Below are positions 36,450 through 45,660 of a stretch of DNA of 64,000 nucleotides, piece after piece (within the stretch, counting starts at the first letter, position 1; every line of letters begins with the position of its first letter). The notes beneath the pieces are model-generated. The model did not search any database. It was not told where the DNA came from and was given only the letters and a program-made list of their open reading frames with translations. Source of the stretch: Asterella californica (taxonomy: Eukaryota; Streptophyta; Marchantiopsida; Marchantiales; Aytoniaceae); contig JAYKYS010000010.1 in NCBI GenBank assembly GCA_036924285.1, positions 3,224,001 to 3,288,000 of the forward strand, given 5' to 3'. Position numbers and translations under genes: made by a program.

Positions 36450-37365
36450 TGTAACGACCTATGTTACACATAGGAAGTTTGTCTATTAGTAAGGTGTTTA
36501 GTTCTAACTAACTGTTGAGAATGTTTATTTGCTGCCAAAGTACTTTTAGGAGGTATCAAGTTAGTCATGACTAGCTAAAAGTTAGTTATGGTTAAACTTA
36601 GCTGTACTTTTGGCAGAATTCAGATATTTGCTAAAGAGTGAGCACTACTATCTTGTCATATTGTCTAAAAGGTAGGAAGGAGGTGGAAAGTATTCCTTAT
36701 CTCCTTTTTGACTTGATATTAGTGGTTGGATTAAAGTTGTGGACTTTGTGGGCATTAAAAACAAGAAGAGATTCCACATGTTTCCTTTTTAGTGGGTCCT
36801 AGTGTAGAGGGGGGTGGAAATTCGAGATTCCTTGAGAATATTCCAGAATCCTTCTAGAAGTTGTTGACTTTGAAGGAATAAGCCCATGTGAAAAGGTAAA
36901 AAGCCCATGTGATCAATGCTTTTACCTTAACTAATATCTTAATAAAACCCGGTAAAAGTAGTTACGGCTGAGTTACCGGAGGGTACCAAAGTAAAAACCT
37001 AGAATGTATAAATAGAGGAGTAGAGAAGAGCTCCTCATCCTTGTTTTCACATTGTCGTAATGACAACTTGAGTAATATAGAGGGTGTGGGATATTTTTAG
37101 CATGTGAGAACTTGAGAGACGTCGTTAGAATGGAGGATTTTAGTTGATGTGTTTAAAGAGATTTTTAGTTGATAAGTTTGTGGGTGTATGAATGAGTGAA
37201 CTCAGCATTTTCCCTTCAAGTTCATGGTGTGCTTCCATCAAAGCCATCAGAGGTGACCCCTGAGTGAGAGACAGGCCCGACATGTTGCAGATTCGTGGAT
37301 GACGATCGTGGAGGTTGAGAGATCGGGGGGGTGTAGTTGATAGATAGGACCACGGAGGGTTTACA
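36450..37365 (+). repeat. Element A 5' LTR
   Basis: 916-bp LTR from TGTAAC to TTTACA. It opens with a small dyad (CCTATGT-TAC-ACATAGG). A GTATAAATAGAGGAG box at about 37006 is a clear TATA box and would start transcription some 30 bp downstream, so R-U5 is the last ~330 bp. It differs from the 3' LTR mainly by transitions and by a shorter G run near 37324. Confidence 0.93.
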
Positions 37366-37369
37366 TTTT

Positions 37370-37388
37370 TGGTTCCGTTGCCGGGACC
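37370..37388 (+). promoter_or_regulatory. Element A primer-binding site
   Basis: Starts 4 nt after the 5' LTR as TGGTTCCGTTGCCGGGAC. It resembles the tRNA-Asp-type site (TGGCGCCGTTGCCGGGGA) used by Athila-like plant elements, with a few mismatches. The tRNA assignment is from memory. The same sequence is present in element B (minus strand, just left of 57377). Confidence 0.7.
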
Positions 37389-37659
37389 TCACTTGAAGGG
37401 ATCGTTGAACGATGTTTAGAGTTCAGTTCTATATTCGACAAAAGGAGATTATGAGAGAGTACATGGAGAGAACGTTGGGAGGAGAGAGAGCTAACGCGAT
37501 GTTAGCAACGTTAGAACCTTTCGTGTATCCCGTAGTGATATATGACGCGTTCGAAGTCATTCTTTACATCTTGTTCACTTAGAAAGGGTTTGAGGAGAGT
37601 TGAAAGAAGGCGCAACAAGAGTTGTAGAGAAAGGAGGAGTGAAAAGTTATTAGAGGAGA

Positions 37660-38260
37660 GAAATTTGTGAGTTTAGAAATTCTGCTCTCTGGAAAATTTG
37701 TACAGTCGCTGTCAACTTTTTTGTGAATTTTATTTTCCTGTGAAACTTTCCAGTGTTTTAGATTGGCTGATAACCTATCTAAGACAAAAAAAATCATAGA
37801 AAAAGGTGGTCTAGAGAGGGAGCAATGATTTTTCAAAGTTGAGAGGTCTATTCGTGAGAGTTGAGGAATTCTGTTATCTGGAAAAAGTTTACAATCAGTA
37901 TCAGATTTTCTGTGAATTTTATTTTCCTGAGAAACTTTCCAGTGTTTTAGATTGGCTAATAACCTATCTAAGACAAAAGGAATCATAGGAAAAGGTGGTC
38001 TAGAGAGGGAGCAATGATTTTTCAAAGTTGATGGGGTCTATTCATGAGAGTTGAGGAATTCTGTTCTCTGGAAAAAGTTTACAGTCAGTGTCAGATTTTC
38101 TGTGAATTTTATTTTCCTGAGAAACTTTCCAGTGTTTTAGATTGGCTGATAAGCTATCCAGGACAAAAGAAATCATGAGAAGATGGGGTCTGAAGAGGGA
38201 GAAAGAATTTTTCAAAGTGGAGGGGGTTGACAACCATGAGGGAAGTGAAAATATACAAAT
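37660..38260 (+). repeat. Element A leader tandem repeat (three ~189-bp units)
   Basis: The marker TTCCAGTGTTTTAGATTGGCT recurs at 37748, 37937 and 38127, a period of 189-190 bp. Each unit also has GGAATTCTG-T-TCTGG, TGTGAATTTTATTTTCCTG and a TCTAGAGAGGGAGCAATGA-type block. Element B has two such units. Minus-strand frames across the array only reflect its periodicity and are not genes. Leader arrays can hold packaging or translation-control signals, but nothing here shows which. Confidence 0.88.
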
Positions 38261-38442
38261 TTCAATTCTCTGAAAATTTGTACAGTCATCACCATCTCTT
38301 CTGATTAGGGAAGTTTCTGTTGAAACTTCATGATTTAGTAGCTTGAAGGTTGAGCTACTGGAGACCACAAAAATCTTGGAGAGATCTCTTACCAACTAAG
38401 AGATATACGTTTCGGCATACAAGGAGGTCTTGAAGATACTTC

Positions 38443-38760
38443 ATGGGGAATCCAGTTCGAGTGCCGAAGTTGAAGAAGAGACGTTTGGGAGTTATAACGG
38501 AGACGAAAAAGCCAAAGTTAAGTATAGAGGCGTTGCGATCAAGCTTCTATTGCAATTGGGGTGATATTTTTGCTTTATATCAAGAAGCTTCTGCGAGCAT
38601 CGGCGCAGATGTGAAGAAGGTTGAGTTCAAAGTATCATTCACTGTGGAGGCCATGAATGCTCCTGGCGAAGTAGAGTGTGATCCTTACAAAAGTGACTTT
38701 AAGATGTCTGCTAGGATTAGTACAGACGATGGTCATGAGGATATTATCATGGACTCTTAA
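38443..38760 (+). CDS. Small accessory ORF of element A (105 aa), unknown function
   Basis: Starts with MGNPVR and a basic KLKKRRLG stretch (possible nuclear signal), then a compact acidic/hydrophobic part with LYQEASASIGAD and FTVEAMNAPGEVE, ending HEDIIMDS. It lies in the leader between the tandem repeats and the zinc-knuckle ORF. Element B has the matching ORF at 56171-56488 with the same length and start, so it is a real part of the element. About 32 of 105 residues differ between the two, against a few percent elsewhere in the elements. I recognise no domain. Position before gag recalls accessory ORFs of other plant Ty3 elements. Confidence 0.7.
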   Translation: MGNPVRVPKLKKRRLGVITETKKPKLSIEALRSSFYCNWGDIFALYQEASASIGADVKKVEFKVSFTVEAMNAPGEVECDPYKSDFKMSARISTDDGHEDIIMDS

Positions 38761-38883
38761 TTTTAGATTGGATTTTATTTCGTGTATAGCATGTAGAATA
38801 CACGATTTTCAATATAAAGCTCGAAAGAGTTAAGAAAGTGATGTAGAGTTATTTTCCTCAACGATATTTTGTCCACTTAATGG

Positions 38884-39375
38884 TTGAGAAGGCGCAACAT
38901 GAGTGGAAGTTCAAAAGATTGGAAAGTTAGACTTAGAAACCTTCCTCAAGGTTTAGATGTCGTAGTAAGCGTCGGAGAGAGCTCGAAAGAGATTATCGTT
39001 GAGTTTGAGAACCCTAGTACAAAACCTCAAGTAGAATCTCCGAGGAGAAGAGTAGAAACCGACTTGTGGTGTTATTTCTGTAGAGAGTTGGGACATAAAG
39101 TAGTGAATTGTCCAACTAGAATCAGAACCGAGAGAGCTAAAGGGAAGCGGGAGTTTACTGATTTAAGTCTTCGAGTGGGTCCATCGTCACCAGCGCCAAT
39201 TCATCTTCTAGGAGAAGATCCTTGTCCAAGTTGTGGAGTGGGTGATCTATCAAGAGGACACAAGTGCGTCGATTTGGCCGCCCTACTTACGTCAGTAGTC
39301 GAGAAGTTGGACGAGACTCAAAGAGCTGAGACGGAGAAGTTGTCAACTTCAAAAGAGGACTCAGCTGAGTTGTGA
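38884..39375 (+). CDS. Zinc-knuckle ORF upstream of gag (163 aa)
   Basis: A CCHC knuckle CYFCRELGHKVVNC at about residues 62-75 follows an N-terminal half with LRNLPQGLDVVVSVGE. A second Cys/His cluster, CPSCGVGDLSRGHKC, follows about residue 112, and the C-terminus is helical and charged. Element B has the same ORF at 55556-55867 plus upstream sequence. The start is uncertain: the frame is open from 38884, but the first ATG is the MSGSSKDW codon at about 38899. The stop overlaps an ATG (TGATG at 39373-39377) opening a 55-codon frame, suggesting coupled translation. A knuckle outside gag proper is unusual and suggests nucleic-acid binding. Confidence 0.7.
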   Translation: MRRRNMSGSSKDWKVRLRNLPQGLDVVVSVGESSKEIIVEFENPSTKPQVESPRRRVETDLWCYFCRELGHKVVNCPTRIRTERAKGKREFTDLSLRVGPSSPAPIHLLGEDPCPSCGVGDLSRGHKCVDLAALLTSVVEKLDETQRAETEKLSTSKEDSAEL

Positions 39376-39588
39376 TGGAGATCGTCATTCGGATGGTGGA
39401 GAAGGCAGTGATGCGACTCAGACTCATGATTACCTTGGGAGAAGAGATGGCACAAGAGGTGTTGTTACAACCATTTCTTTTCATTTTACCTATGGTAGAT
39501 TATTCGCGAATGGAATTGGTGATGTTCGTACTCTTTTAGCGAGTAGTTATTGCACGACGATTAGAAGAGTAGAAAGAGTAGTTACAAG

Positions 39589-41841
39589 ATGAGAAAGCTA
39601 CCCGTGTTTCATGAGAAAAGCAATGAAGATGTCGAACCGTTTGTTCGAGACTTCAAAAGAGGTTGCATCGGAAACAACGTGAGAAGGAAGGAAGAATGGG
39701 TGTTGTTACTGCCAGAGTTTTTAGAAGATTTTGCTCTTACGTGGTATGAAGACCGAGTGAAGAGCCAGACACCTGGTGCAGTTGAAGACACATGGGAGAC
39801 GTTGAGTAATGCACCCATCGAAGAATTTCTTCCAGAAGAGAGTTATGAGAAGCTCATGGTGGAGCTTACTCATTTGAAGCAACGGGACGACGAGAAAGTT
39901 CGGCAATATGCCGAAAGGGTGGATAAGTTGGAGCAACGGTTTCGGACGGTCCTACGAAAGAGTGGAGACAATGTGGAGCTAACGATGGCGGGGATTGGAG
40001 CAGTGTTGACCAAGAACTTGGTGGGAGGGTTGAGGCCTTCAATTCGAACCCAAGTGAGGTACGAGAAGCCAGCAACCAAATCGGAGGTCATCAAGATTGC
40101 GACAAACATGGAGGAGAGTTTGGATGAAGGAGATATCATCCAACCTCATCATGCTGCTCTGGTGTCGACTCTGACTCTTGGTGTAGCCACAATGATCGCA
40201 CCTGCACCATCACAATTGGTGATTGCTTCAACGTCAGCTCCTACTCCAACGGTGGTGTCAAGACCGGTTGTCCCAACAACGATGTCTACTGCCACCTTTG
40301 ATTTTCATGCCGAGCTGAAGAGCATCACCGATACTCTTGCGGATCTCAAGATAAACGTGGTGCAGTTACGAGAATGGAGGAACAAAGGTGGAGGAGGAGG
40401 TCAAAGAGGTTACGACAACAATCCCAACCGAGGAAATCAAGGTAACTTTGGAGGCAACCAAGGTAACTTTGGAGGAATCACTTGTTGGACGTGTGGAGGT
40501 TCTCATTTCCAGCAAAATTGTCCTAACAACGGAGCAAGAGGTGCCGAAGCTATCAGAATGAATGTGGGTGGAGGAAATCCATCACAAGGACGAGACAAGG
40601 GGGTGGCTACTATCGATGTCGTGCGAGATCCCATCTACGAGAAAGGAGAGAGTTCAAACTCTTCTCATGCATCGGTGGAGCTTTTAGCTCAAGAAAGGAA
40701 AAAAACTCGATTTTCTGATGAGCAGGTTTTCATGGAGGAGTCAGCAAGTAGAAGTACTCGTTCGAGTAATGTTTCGAGTACACCAAGGGAGCCAAGAAGG
40801 AAGCTAGGGATGGCGGATTTCACCATTTCATCTTCCCAAGCGGGATATGATGTGGTTGAAGATGTGGGTGCTCAGAAAGCCAACATCACTGTTGGACAAC
40901 TGATCGCACTTAATCCCAGCTTACGAAGAGAACTCAGAGGAGGACTGAGTTCTAAGAGAAGCAAGAAGAAGAAACCCAAGAGCAAGACATCAAAGTCTGT
41001 GGGAGTTGGTGTGGTGGATGTGCATGCTTCAGAGGTATGCACTAGGGCTTCAAAGATTAAAGTCCGGTTGAATGGTCACTACGTCTCTGACGTATTGGTG
41101 GATGGAGGGTCGGCTGTAAACGCCATATCGGAAAGGTTGATGAAGAAGTTGGGGATGGAACCAACTCGCCCGGCTAGCATTGTCGTGGGGATGGCTAACA
41201 AGCAACGAGTAAGACCTCTTGGTGTGTTAGAGAAGGTGGTCGTGTCTATGATGGGAGTTGAAACATTGATGTCCTTTCAAGTGTTAAAGGACTCTAGTTA
41301 TGATTTGCTCCTAGGTAGGCCTTGGTTGAGAGCTGTGCGCACCACTGATAGGTGGCACAAGGGATACTTACGGATTGGGCCTAGAGATCATAGAGTGATA
41401 GTTCCTCTCTCGGGTGTTGGAGTTGTGACTTCTGACTCTGATAGACCCACTAGTGACTACTGGGAATCTGATACGGAGGACGATCAGAGTGTCTCAGAAG
41501 TAGATACCGGCGATTCTTACGATCAAGAATCCTCGTCTGAGGATGAAGGATTTGGTCGAGATGAATCATTACATCAGCTTAGTGCTATTGACTTGTTGCC
41601 TCGACCAGCAGTGGAGAAAGATCTTGACAAAGAAGAGTTAAGTGAGGCAGAGATTGTGAGAAGACTCTCTACCCTAAAGTTTGGTATCAATGTCACTCAA
41701 GAAGAGAAAAGTAGATTCCTAGATATATTTCGAAAATATATCCATGTGTTTGCTTTCAGCTACAAGGATTTGAAGGAGGTGACTCTCGAGACTCATCGAA
41801 TCGAATTGGAGGAGCACGCAAGACCAGTTCGACAGAAGTAG
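39589..41841 (+). CDS. Element A gag-protease part of the polyprotein (ends at in-frame TAG)
   Basis: 750 codons from the ATG of MRKLPVFHEK. Residues ~1-190 are a retrotransposon gag capsid (FVRDFKRGC, LTWYEDRVKS, LTHLKQRDDEKVRQYAERV, LVGGLRPSIR). A Gly/Asn-rich linker leads to the CCHC knuckle CWTCGGSHFQQNC at ~299-311. The aspartic protease has LVDGGSAVNAIS with D505-G-G, a variant of D-S/T-G, and LLGRPWL as the closing motif. An acidic Ser/Asp/Glu-rich linker follows to the RT entry. The frame ends at TAG 41839-41841, but the RT continues in the same frame just after it, so the stop is internal to the polyprotein. Element B has lost ~781 bp of this gag. Confidence 0.88.
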   Translation: MRKLPVFHEKSNEDVEPFVRDFKRGCIGNNVRRKEEWVLLLPEFLEDFALTWYEDRVKSQTPGAVEDTWETLSNAPIEEFLPEESYEKLMVELTHLKQRDDEKVRQYAERVDKLEQRFRTVLRKSGDNVELTMAGIGAVLTKNLVGGLRPSIRTQVRYEKPATKSEVIKIATNMEESLDEGDIIQPHHAALVSTLTLGVATMIAPAPSQLVIASTSAPTPTVVSRPVVPTTMSTATFDFHAELKSITDTLADLKINVVQLREWRNKGGGGGQRGYDNNPNRGNQGNFGGNQGNFGGITCWTCGGSHFQQNCPNNGARGAEAIRMNVGGGNPSQGRDKGVATIDVVRDPIYEKGESSNSSHASVELLAQERKKTRFSDEQVFMEESASRSTRSSNVSSTPREPRRKLGMADFTISSSQAGYDVVEDVGAQKANITVGQLIALNPSLRRELRGGLSSKRSKKKKPKSKTSKSVGVGVVDVHASEVCTRASKIKVRLNGHYVSDVLVDGGSAVNAISERLMKKLGMEPTRPASIVVGMANKQRVRPLGVLEKVVVSMMGVETLMSFQVLKDSSYDLLLGRPWLRAVRTTDRWHKGYLRIGPRDHRVIVPLSGVGVVTSDSDRPTSDYWESDTEDDQSVSEVDTGDSYDQESSSEDEGFGRDESLHQLSAIDLLPRPAVEKDLDKEELSEAEIVRRLSTLKFGINVTQEEKSRFLDIFRKYIHVFAFSYKDLKEVTLETHRIELEEHARPVRQK

Positions 41842-41865
41842 AGAAAGGTCAATCCCACAACGACA

Positions 41866-42522
41866 ATGATGGTCAAGGAGGAGATAGACAAGTTGAGGGA
41901 GGCGAGTTTTATATACGAGGTGGAGAACTCAGAATGGGTTTCACCCATTGTGATTGTCAAGAAGAAGAATGGTAAGCTGCGAGTGTGCATAGACTATAAG
42001 AAGCTGAATGCAGTCACCAAGAAGGACTATTATCCTCTACCATTTATAGATGAGATTTTGGAGGAAGTTGCCGGTCATGAGTGGTACAGCTTTGGTGATG
42101 GTTATAGTGGATACAACCAGATCAAGATAGCACAGGAGTACCAGCAGTTGACTACTTTCACTACTCCTTGGGGAACATTTGCATTTCGAGTGATGCCATT
42201 CGGACTGTGTAATGCTCCGGCCACGTTTCAGAGGTTCATGAACAAGGTGTTCGAACCATTCATAGGAAAGTTTGTTCCTGATTTCATTGATGATTTCTGT
42301 GTGTACGGAAGAAAGGAGGACCACTTTGATCACGTGATCAAAGTTCTGCAGCGGTTGGAACAAGCTAACGCTTCTCTGAATCCAGAGAAGTGCATCTTTG
42401 GCTGCGAAGAAGGTCTGCTGTTAGGGCACATCATTTCCAAGAATGGGATTGCGGTAGATCCTGAGAAGGTGAAGAAGATTGTGGATCTTCCATTTCCGAT
42501 CAACTTGACAAAGTTGAGGTAG
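41866..42522 (+). pseudogene. Element A reverse transcriptase core
   Basis: Same frame as the gag-protease part, between two in-frame TAG codons (41839 and 42520). Contains the Ty3 RT blocks: MVKEEIDKLREASFIYEV, WVSPIVIVKKKNGKLRVCIDYKKLN, PLPFIDEIL, DGYSGYNQIKIA, WGTFAFRVMPFGLCNAPATFQRFMN, and the catalytic FIDDFCVYG (D-D near 42289-42294) where most relatives have Y-V/I/L-D-D. The second TAG sits in the conserved LTKLR-x-FLGMVGYYRRF block, where element B has CAG (Gln). Confidence 0.88.
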
Positions 42523-42531
42523 TTTCTTGGC

Positions 42532-44475
42532 ATGGTTGGATATTATCGTAGGTTTGTCTTTTCCTTCTCAAACAAAGCAATAGCTTTGACTATGTACATG
42601 AAGAAGGGAGTTGATTTTGACTTGATAGTGCATGATCAGAAGGCAAAGGAAGCATTTGAGGAGCTGAAAAAGGCATTAGTGACAGCTCCTATACTTGCTA
42701 AACTTGAGTGGAGTAAAGCATTTATTATATATACGGATGCCTCCAATGTAGCAATCGGATGTACATTAAGTCAACTAGATGGAGATGGGCATGATCATCC
42801 TATAGCTTATGCTAGTAGGCAGATGGTTCCAGCGGAGAAGAATTACTCCGTGACTGAACGAGAAGGATTAGCGGTGATCTTTGGATTGAAGAAATTTCGA
42901 CATTACTTGCTAGGAGTGAAATTTTCCATAGTCACAGATCACAAGGCTTTAAAGTATATCTTTAATAAGCCTAATGCCGAAGGTCGTATTGCTCGTTGGA
43001 AGATTCTTCTAACAGAATACGATTATGTGATCGAAGATAGACCAGGGAAGAAGCATACGAATGCTGATCTTTTGTCAAGGGCTTATGATGATGAGGGAGA
43101 AGAACCGTTTGATGATTCATTTCCAGACGAGCATCTGATGACCATCACAAGCATCGAGGAGATACCGGACGAGTACAAGGAAATCTGGAGTTTCCTTGTA
43201 GATGGCTCTTTTCCAGAAGGTATGCATACCCGAGAACGTAACGCGTTGATCAAGAGATGCAAACCTTACACCATGGTGGAGGGAATTCTATTTCATCAAG
43301 GAGCAGATGGGTTACTAAGGAGAGCAGTTGGTCAGAAGGAGGCATTCAAGCTAATGCACGAGTTTCACGACGGAACTGTTTGCGGAGGTCACTTTGCTGG
43401 TAAGATAACAGTCTTCAAGATTTTGGATGGGGGTTATCACTGGAGAGGGATTTTCAAAGAGTGTTTAGACTATTGCAAAACTTGTGACGTATGTCAAGCA
43501 TTTGCTCTAAAGTCTACTAGAACACCTCCGTTAAGATCAATTCCAATATTAGGGCCGTTTGAGAAATGGGGTATTGACTTTGTAGGTCCTCTTAATAAAA
43601 CACCTCGAGGCAATAGATACATTGTAGTCGCCACTGACTATTGTACCAAGTGGGTAGAGGCTAGACCTTTGAGAGAGACCAATGAAACAGAAATCGGTAG
43701 ATTCCTATGGGAGAGGATCATCACGAGATTTGGATGTCCGTTAGAGTTGGTCTCAGATAGAGGAGGAGAGTTTGTAGGGAGCATGACTACTGCTATGCTA
43801 CAACACTTTTCTATCAAGCCACGAGTAACGACCTCATGCAAACCAAATGCTAATGGTCTTGCGGAGAAGATCAATCTTACACTTTGTATGATGCTCGCCA
43901 AAGATGCTGGTGTTGAGACTGCGAAACATACTTGGGATAAGAGGCTACATGCCATCTTATGGGAGTATCGAACGACAACAAAGACTTCTACTGGGTACTC
44001 CCCATTTCGACTGGTTTATGGAGTGGAGTCCAAGTTGCCGATCCAATTCGAATTGGATACTTTTCAAACTATTCAACGAAAATTGAAGAGGTCGAGAGGA
44101 GAAGACGTGGTCAGATCAAGAAGGGAGCAACTCATGGAGTTGGAAGAGACCCGAGCGGTAGCAATGATCCGGATGGAACGAGCTCAGGCGTATCAAAACA
44201 AGAGTTACGACAAACGGTTGGGCAAGAGGGAGGTAAAACCTTTTCAAGTCGGAGATTGGGTTATGTTGTATGATGCTATCAGATTCAAGAGGGCTAGGAA
44301 GAAGTTTCTTCCGAGATATTTTGGTCCTTTTGTTGTATATAAGGTGTGGAGCAACTTCACATATGACCTTCAGGAGCTGGGAGGAAGGAGATTCGATCGG
44401 GTCAACCATGACAAGTTGAAGTTGTTTCATCGACGGAAGTTCTCTCTTCACTCCGAGGACGGAGCGAAAATTTAG
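42532..44475 (+). CDS. Element A RT end, RNase H and integrase
   Basis: 647 codons in the same frame as the two upstream segments. It begins MVGYYRRF (RT connection). RNase H follows: YTDASNVAIGCTLSQ, then NYSVTEREGLAVIFGLKKFRHYL, VTDHKALKYIF and KHTNADLLSR. Integrase has the HHCC zinc site (HEFHDGTVCGGHFAG to CKTCDVC, residues ~279-323) and catalytic D, D and E in GIDFVGPL (~347), VSDRGGEFVG (~407) and ANGLAEKINLTL (~444). The C-terminal GPY/F module reads FLPRYFGPFVVYKVW, then NHDKLKLFHRR. No chromodomain follows; the stop lies 13 bp before the 3' LTR. No break is visible inside this segment. Confidence 0.9.
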   Translation: MVGYYRRFVFSFSNKAIALTMYMKKGVDFDLIVHDQKAKEAFEELKKALVTAPILAKLEWSKAFIIYTDASNVAIGCTLSQLDGDGHDHPIAYASRQMVPAEKNYSVTEREGLAVIFGLKKFRHYLLGVKFSIVTDHKALKYIFNKPNAEGRIARWKILLTEYDYVIEDRPGKKHTNADLLSRAYDDEGEEPFDDSFPDEHLMTITSIEEIPDEYKEIWSFLVDGSFPEGMHTRERNALIKRCKPYTMVEGILFHQGADGLLRRAVGQKEAFKLMHEFHDGTVCGGHFAGKITVFKILDGGYHWRGIFKECLDYCKTCDVCQAFALKSTRTPPLRSIPILGPFEKWGIDFVGPLNKTPRGNRYIVVATDYCTKWVEARPLRETNETEIGRFLWERIITRFGCPLELVSDRGGEFVGSMTTAMLQHFSIKPRVTTSCKPNANGLAEKINLTLCMMLAKDAGVETAKHTWDKRLHAILWEYRTTTKTSTGYSPFRLVYGVESKLPIQFELDTFQTIQRKLKRSRGEDVVRSRREQLMELEETRAVAMIRMERAQAYQNKSYDKRLGKREVKPFQVGDWVMLYDAIRFKRARKKFLPRYFGPFVVYKVWSNFTYDLQELGGRRFDRVNHDKLKLFHRRKFSLHSEDGAKI

Positions 44476-44476
44476 T

Positions 44477-44488
44477 CCGGGGGTAAAA
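44477..44488 (+). promoter_or_regulatory. Element A polypurine tract
   Basis: A CCGGGGGTAAAA stretch directly before the 3' LTR. The G run is in the place where plus-strand DNA priming occurs in LTR elements. The same sequence precedes the element B 3' LTR in inverse orientation (51322-51333). Confidence 0.7.
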
Positions 44489-45410
44489 TGTAACGACCTA
44501 TGTTACACATAGGAAGTTTGTCTATTAGTAAGGTGTTTAGTTCTAACTAACTGTTGAGAATGTTTATTTGCTGCCAAAGTACTTTTAGGAGGTATCAAGT
44601 TAGTCATGACTAGCTAAAAGTTAGTTATGGTTAAACTTAGCTGTACTTTTGGCAGAATTCAGATATTTGCTAAAGAGTGAGCACTACTATCTTGTCATCT
44701 TGTCTAAAAGGTAGAAAGGAGGTGGAAAGTATCCCTTATCTCCTTTTTGACTTGATATTAGTGGTTGGATTAAAGTTGTGGACTTTGTGGGCATTAAAAA
44801 CAAGAAGAGATTCCACATGTTTCTTTTTTAGTGGGTCCTAGTGTAGAGGGGGGATGGAAATTCGAGATTCCTTGAGAATATTCCAGAATCCTTCTAGAAG
44901 TTGTTGACTTTGAAGGAATAAGTCCATGTGAAAAGGTAAAAAGCCCATGTGATCAATGCTTTTACCTTAAGTAATATCTTAGTAAAATCCGGTAAAAGTA
45001 GTTACGGCTGAGTTACCGGAGGGTACCAAAGTAAAAACCTAGAATGTATAAATAGAGGAGTAGAGAAGAGCTTCTCATCCTTGTTTTCACATTGTCGTAA
45101 TGACAACTTGAGTAATATAGAGAGTGTGGGATATTTTTAGTATGTGAGAACTTGAGAGACGTCGTTAGAATAGAGGATTTTAGTTGATGTGTTTAAGGAG
45201 ATTTTTAGTTGATAAGTTTGTGGGTGTATGAATGAGTGAACTCAGCATTTTCCCTTCAAGTTCATGGTGTGCTTCCATCAAAGCCATCAGAGGTGACCCC
45301 TGAGTGAGAGACAGGCCCGACATGTTGCAGATTCGTGGATGACGATCGTGGAGGTTGAGAGATCGGGGGGGGGGGGGGTAGTTGATAGATAGGACCACGG
45401 AGGGTTTACA
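44489..45410 (+). repeat. Element A 3' LTR
   Basis: 922-bp LTR, direct copy of 36450-37365 with about 15 substitutions, mostly transitions, and a longer G run (about 14 G at 45365-45378). It is followed by the GAGC target repeat. Confidence 0.93.
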
Positions 45411-45660
45411 GAGCAGAGGTCACATAATATATTCACAAAATTCTGGCACAGTTCTGGACAAGATCATAGTTTCTACTTCTTATGTATCAGAAGGTGGCAT
45501 CGAATGTGACTGAGTTTGTTAACTCAACCTTAAAAGTGATCCATAACTTTGCATTTTTTTTGTTGTATGTGAAATGTGGACCTATATGATGAGCACAATT
45601 ACAAAGCAAAAAGTGTCTGCTTGTATTATGGGGTGCTCACACCATAGGCTCAGTTAAGAT

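Larger units (their letters stand above)
36450..45410 (+). mobile_element. Element A: nearly complete Ty3/gypsy retrotransposon
   Basis: An 8.96-kb element with LTRs 36450-37365 and 44489-45410, each starting TGTAACGACC and ending GTTTACA. The flanks show a 4-bp direct repeat GAGC (36446-36449 and 45411-45414). Order: primer site, leader tandem repeats, two small ORFs, gag-protease, RT, RNase H, integrase, purine tract. The RT wording (PLPFIDEIL, GYSGYNQIKIA, FGLCNAPATFQRF, FIDD), the D-G-G protease and the lack of a chromodomain place it outside the chromoviruses, near the Tat/Athila side of Ty3/gypsy. The LTRs differ at roughly 15 sites, so insertion is not brand-new. Only two in-frame TAG codons break gag-pol. 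Confidence 0.93.

Noticed and set aside
37579..38395. Two minus-strand frames with repeated KHWKVSQENKIH peptide, looking like a repeat protein gene
   Set aside because: They are antisense readings of the leader tandem repeats of element A; the periodicity comes from the DNA repeat, and the same happens in B at 56536-57164 on the other strand.
41839..41841. Programmed read-through stop as the main explanation for the first TAG
   Set aside because: A second TAG in a conserved RT block of the same copy is clearly a mutation, so ordinary decay explains both more simply; left open in the findings.
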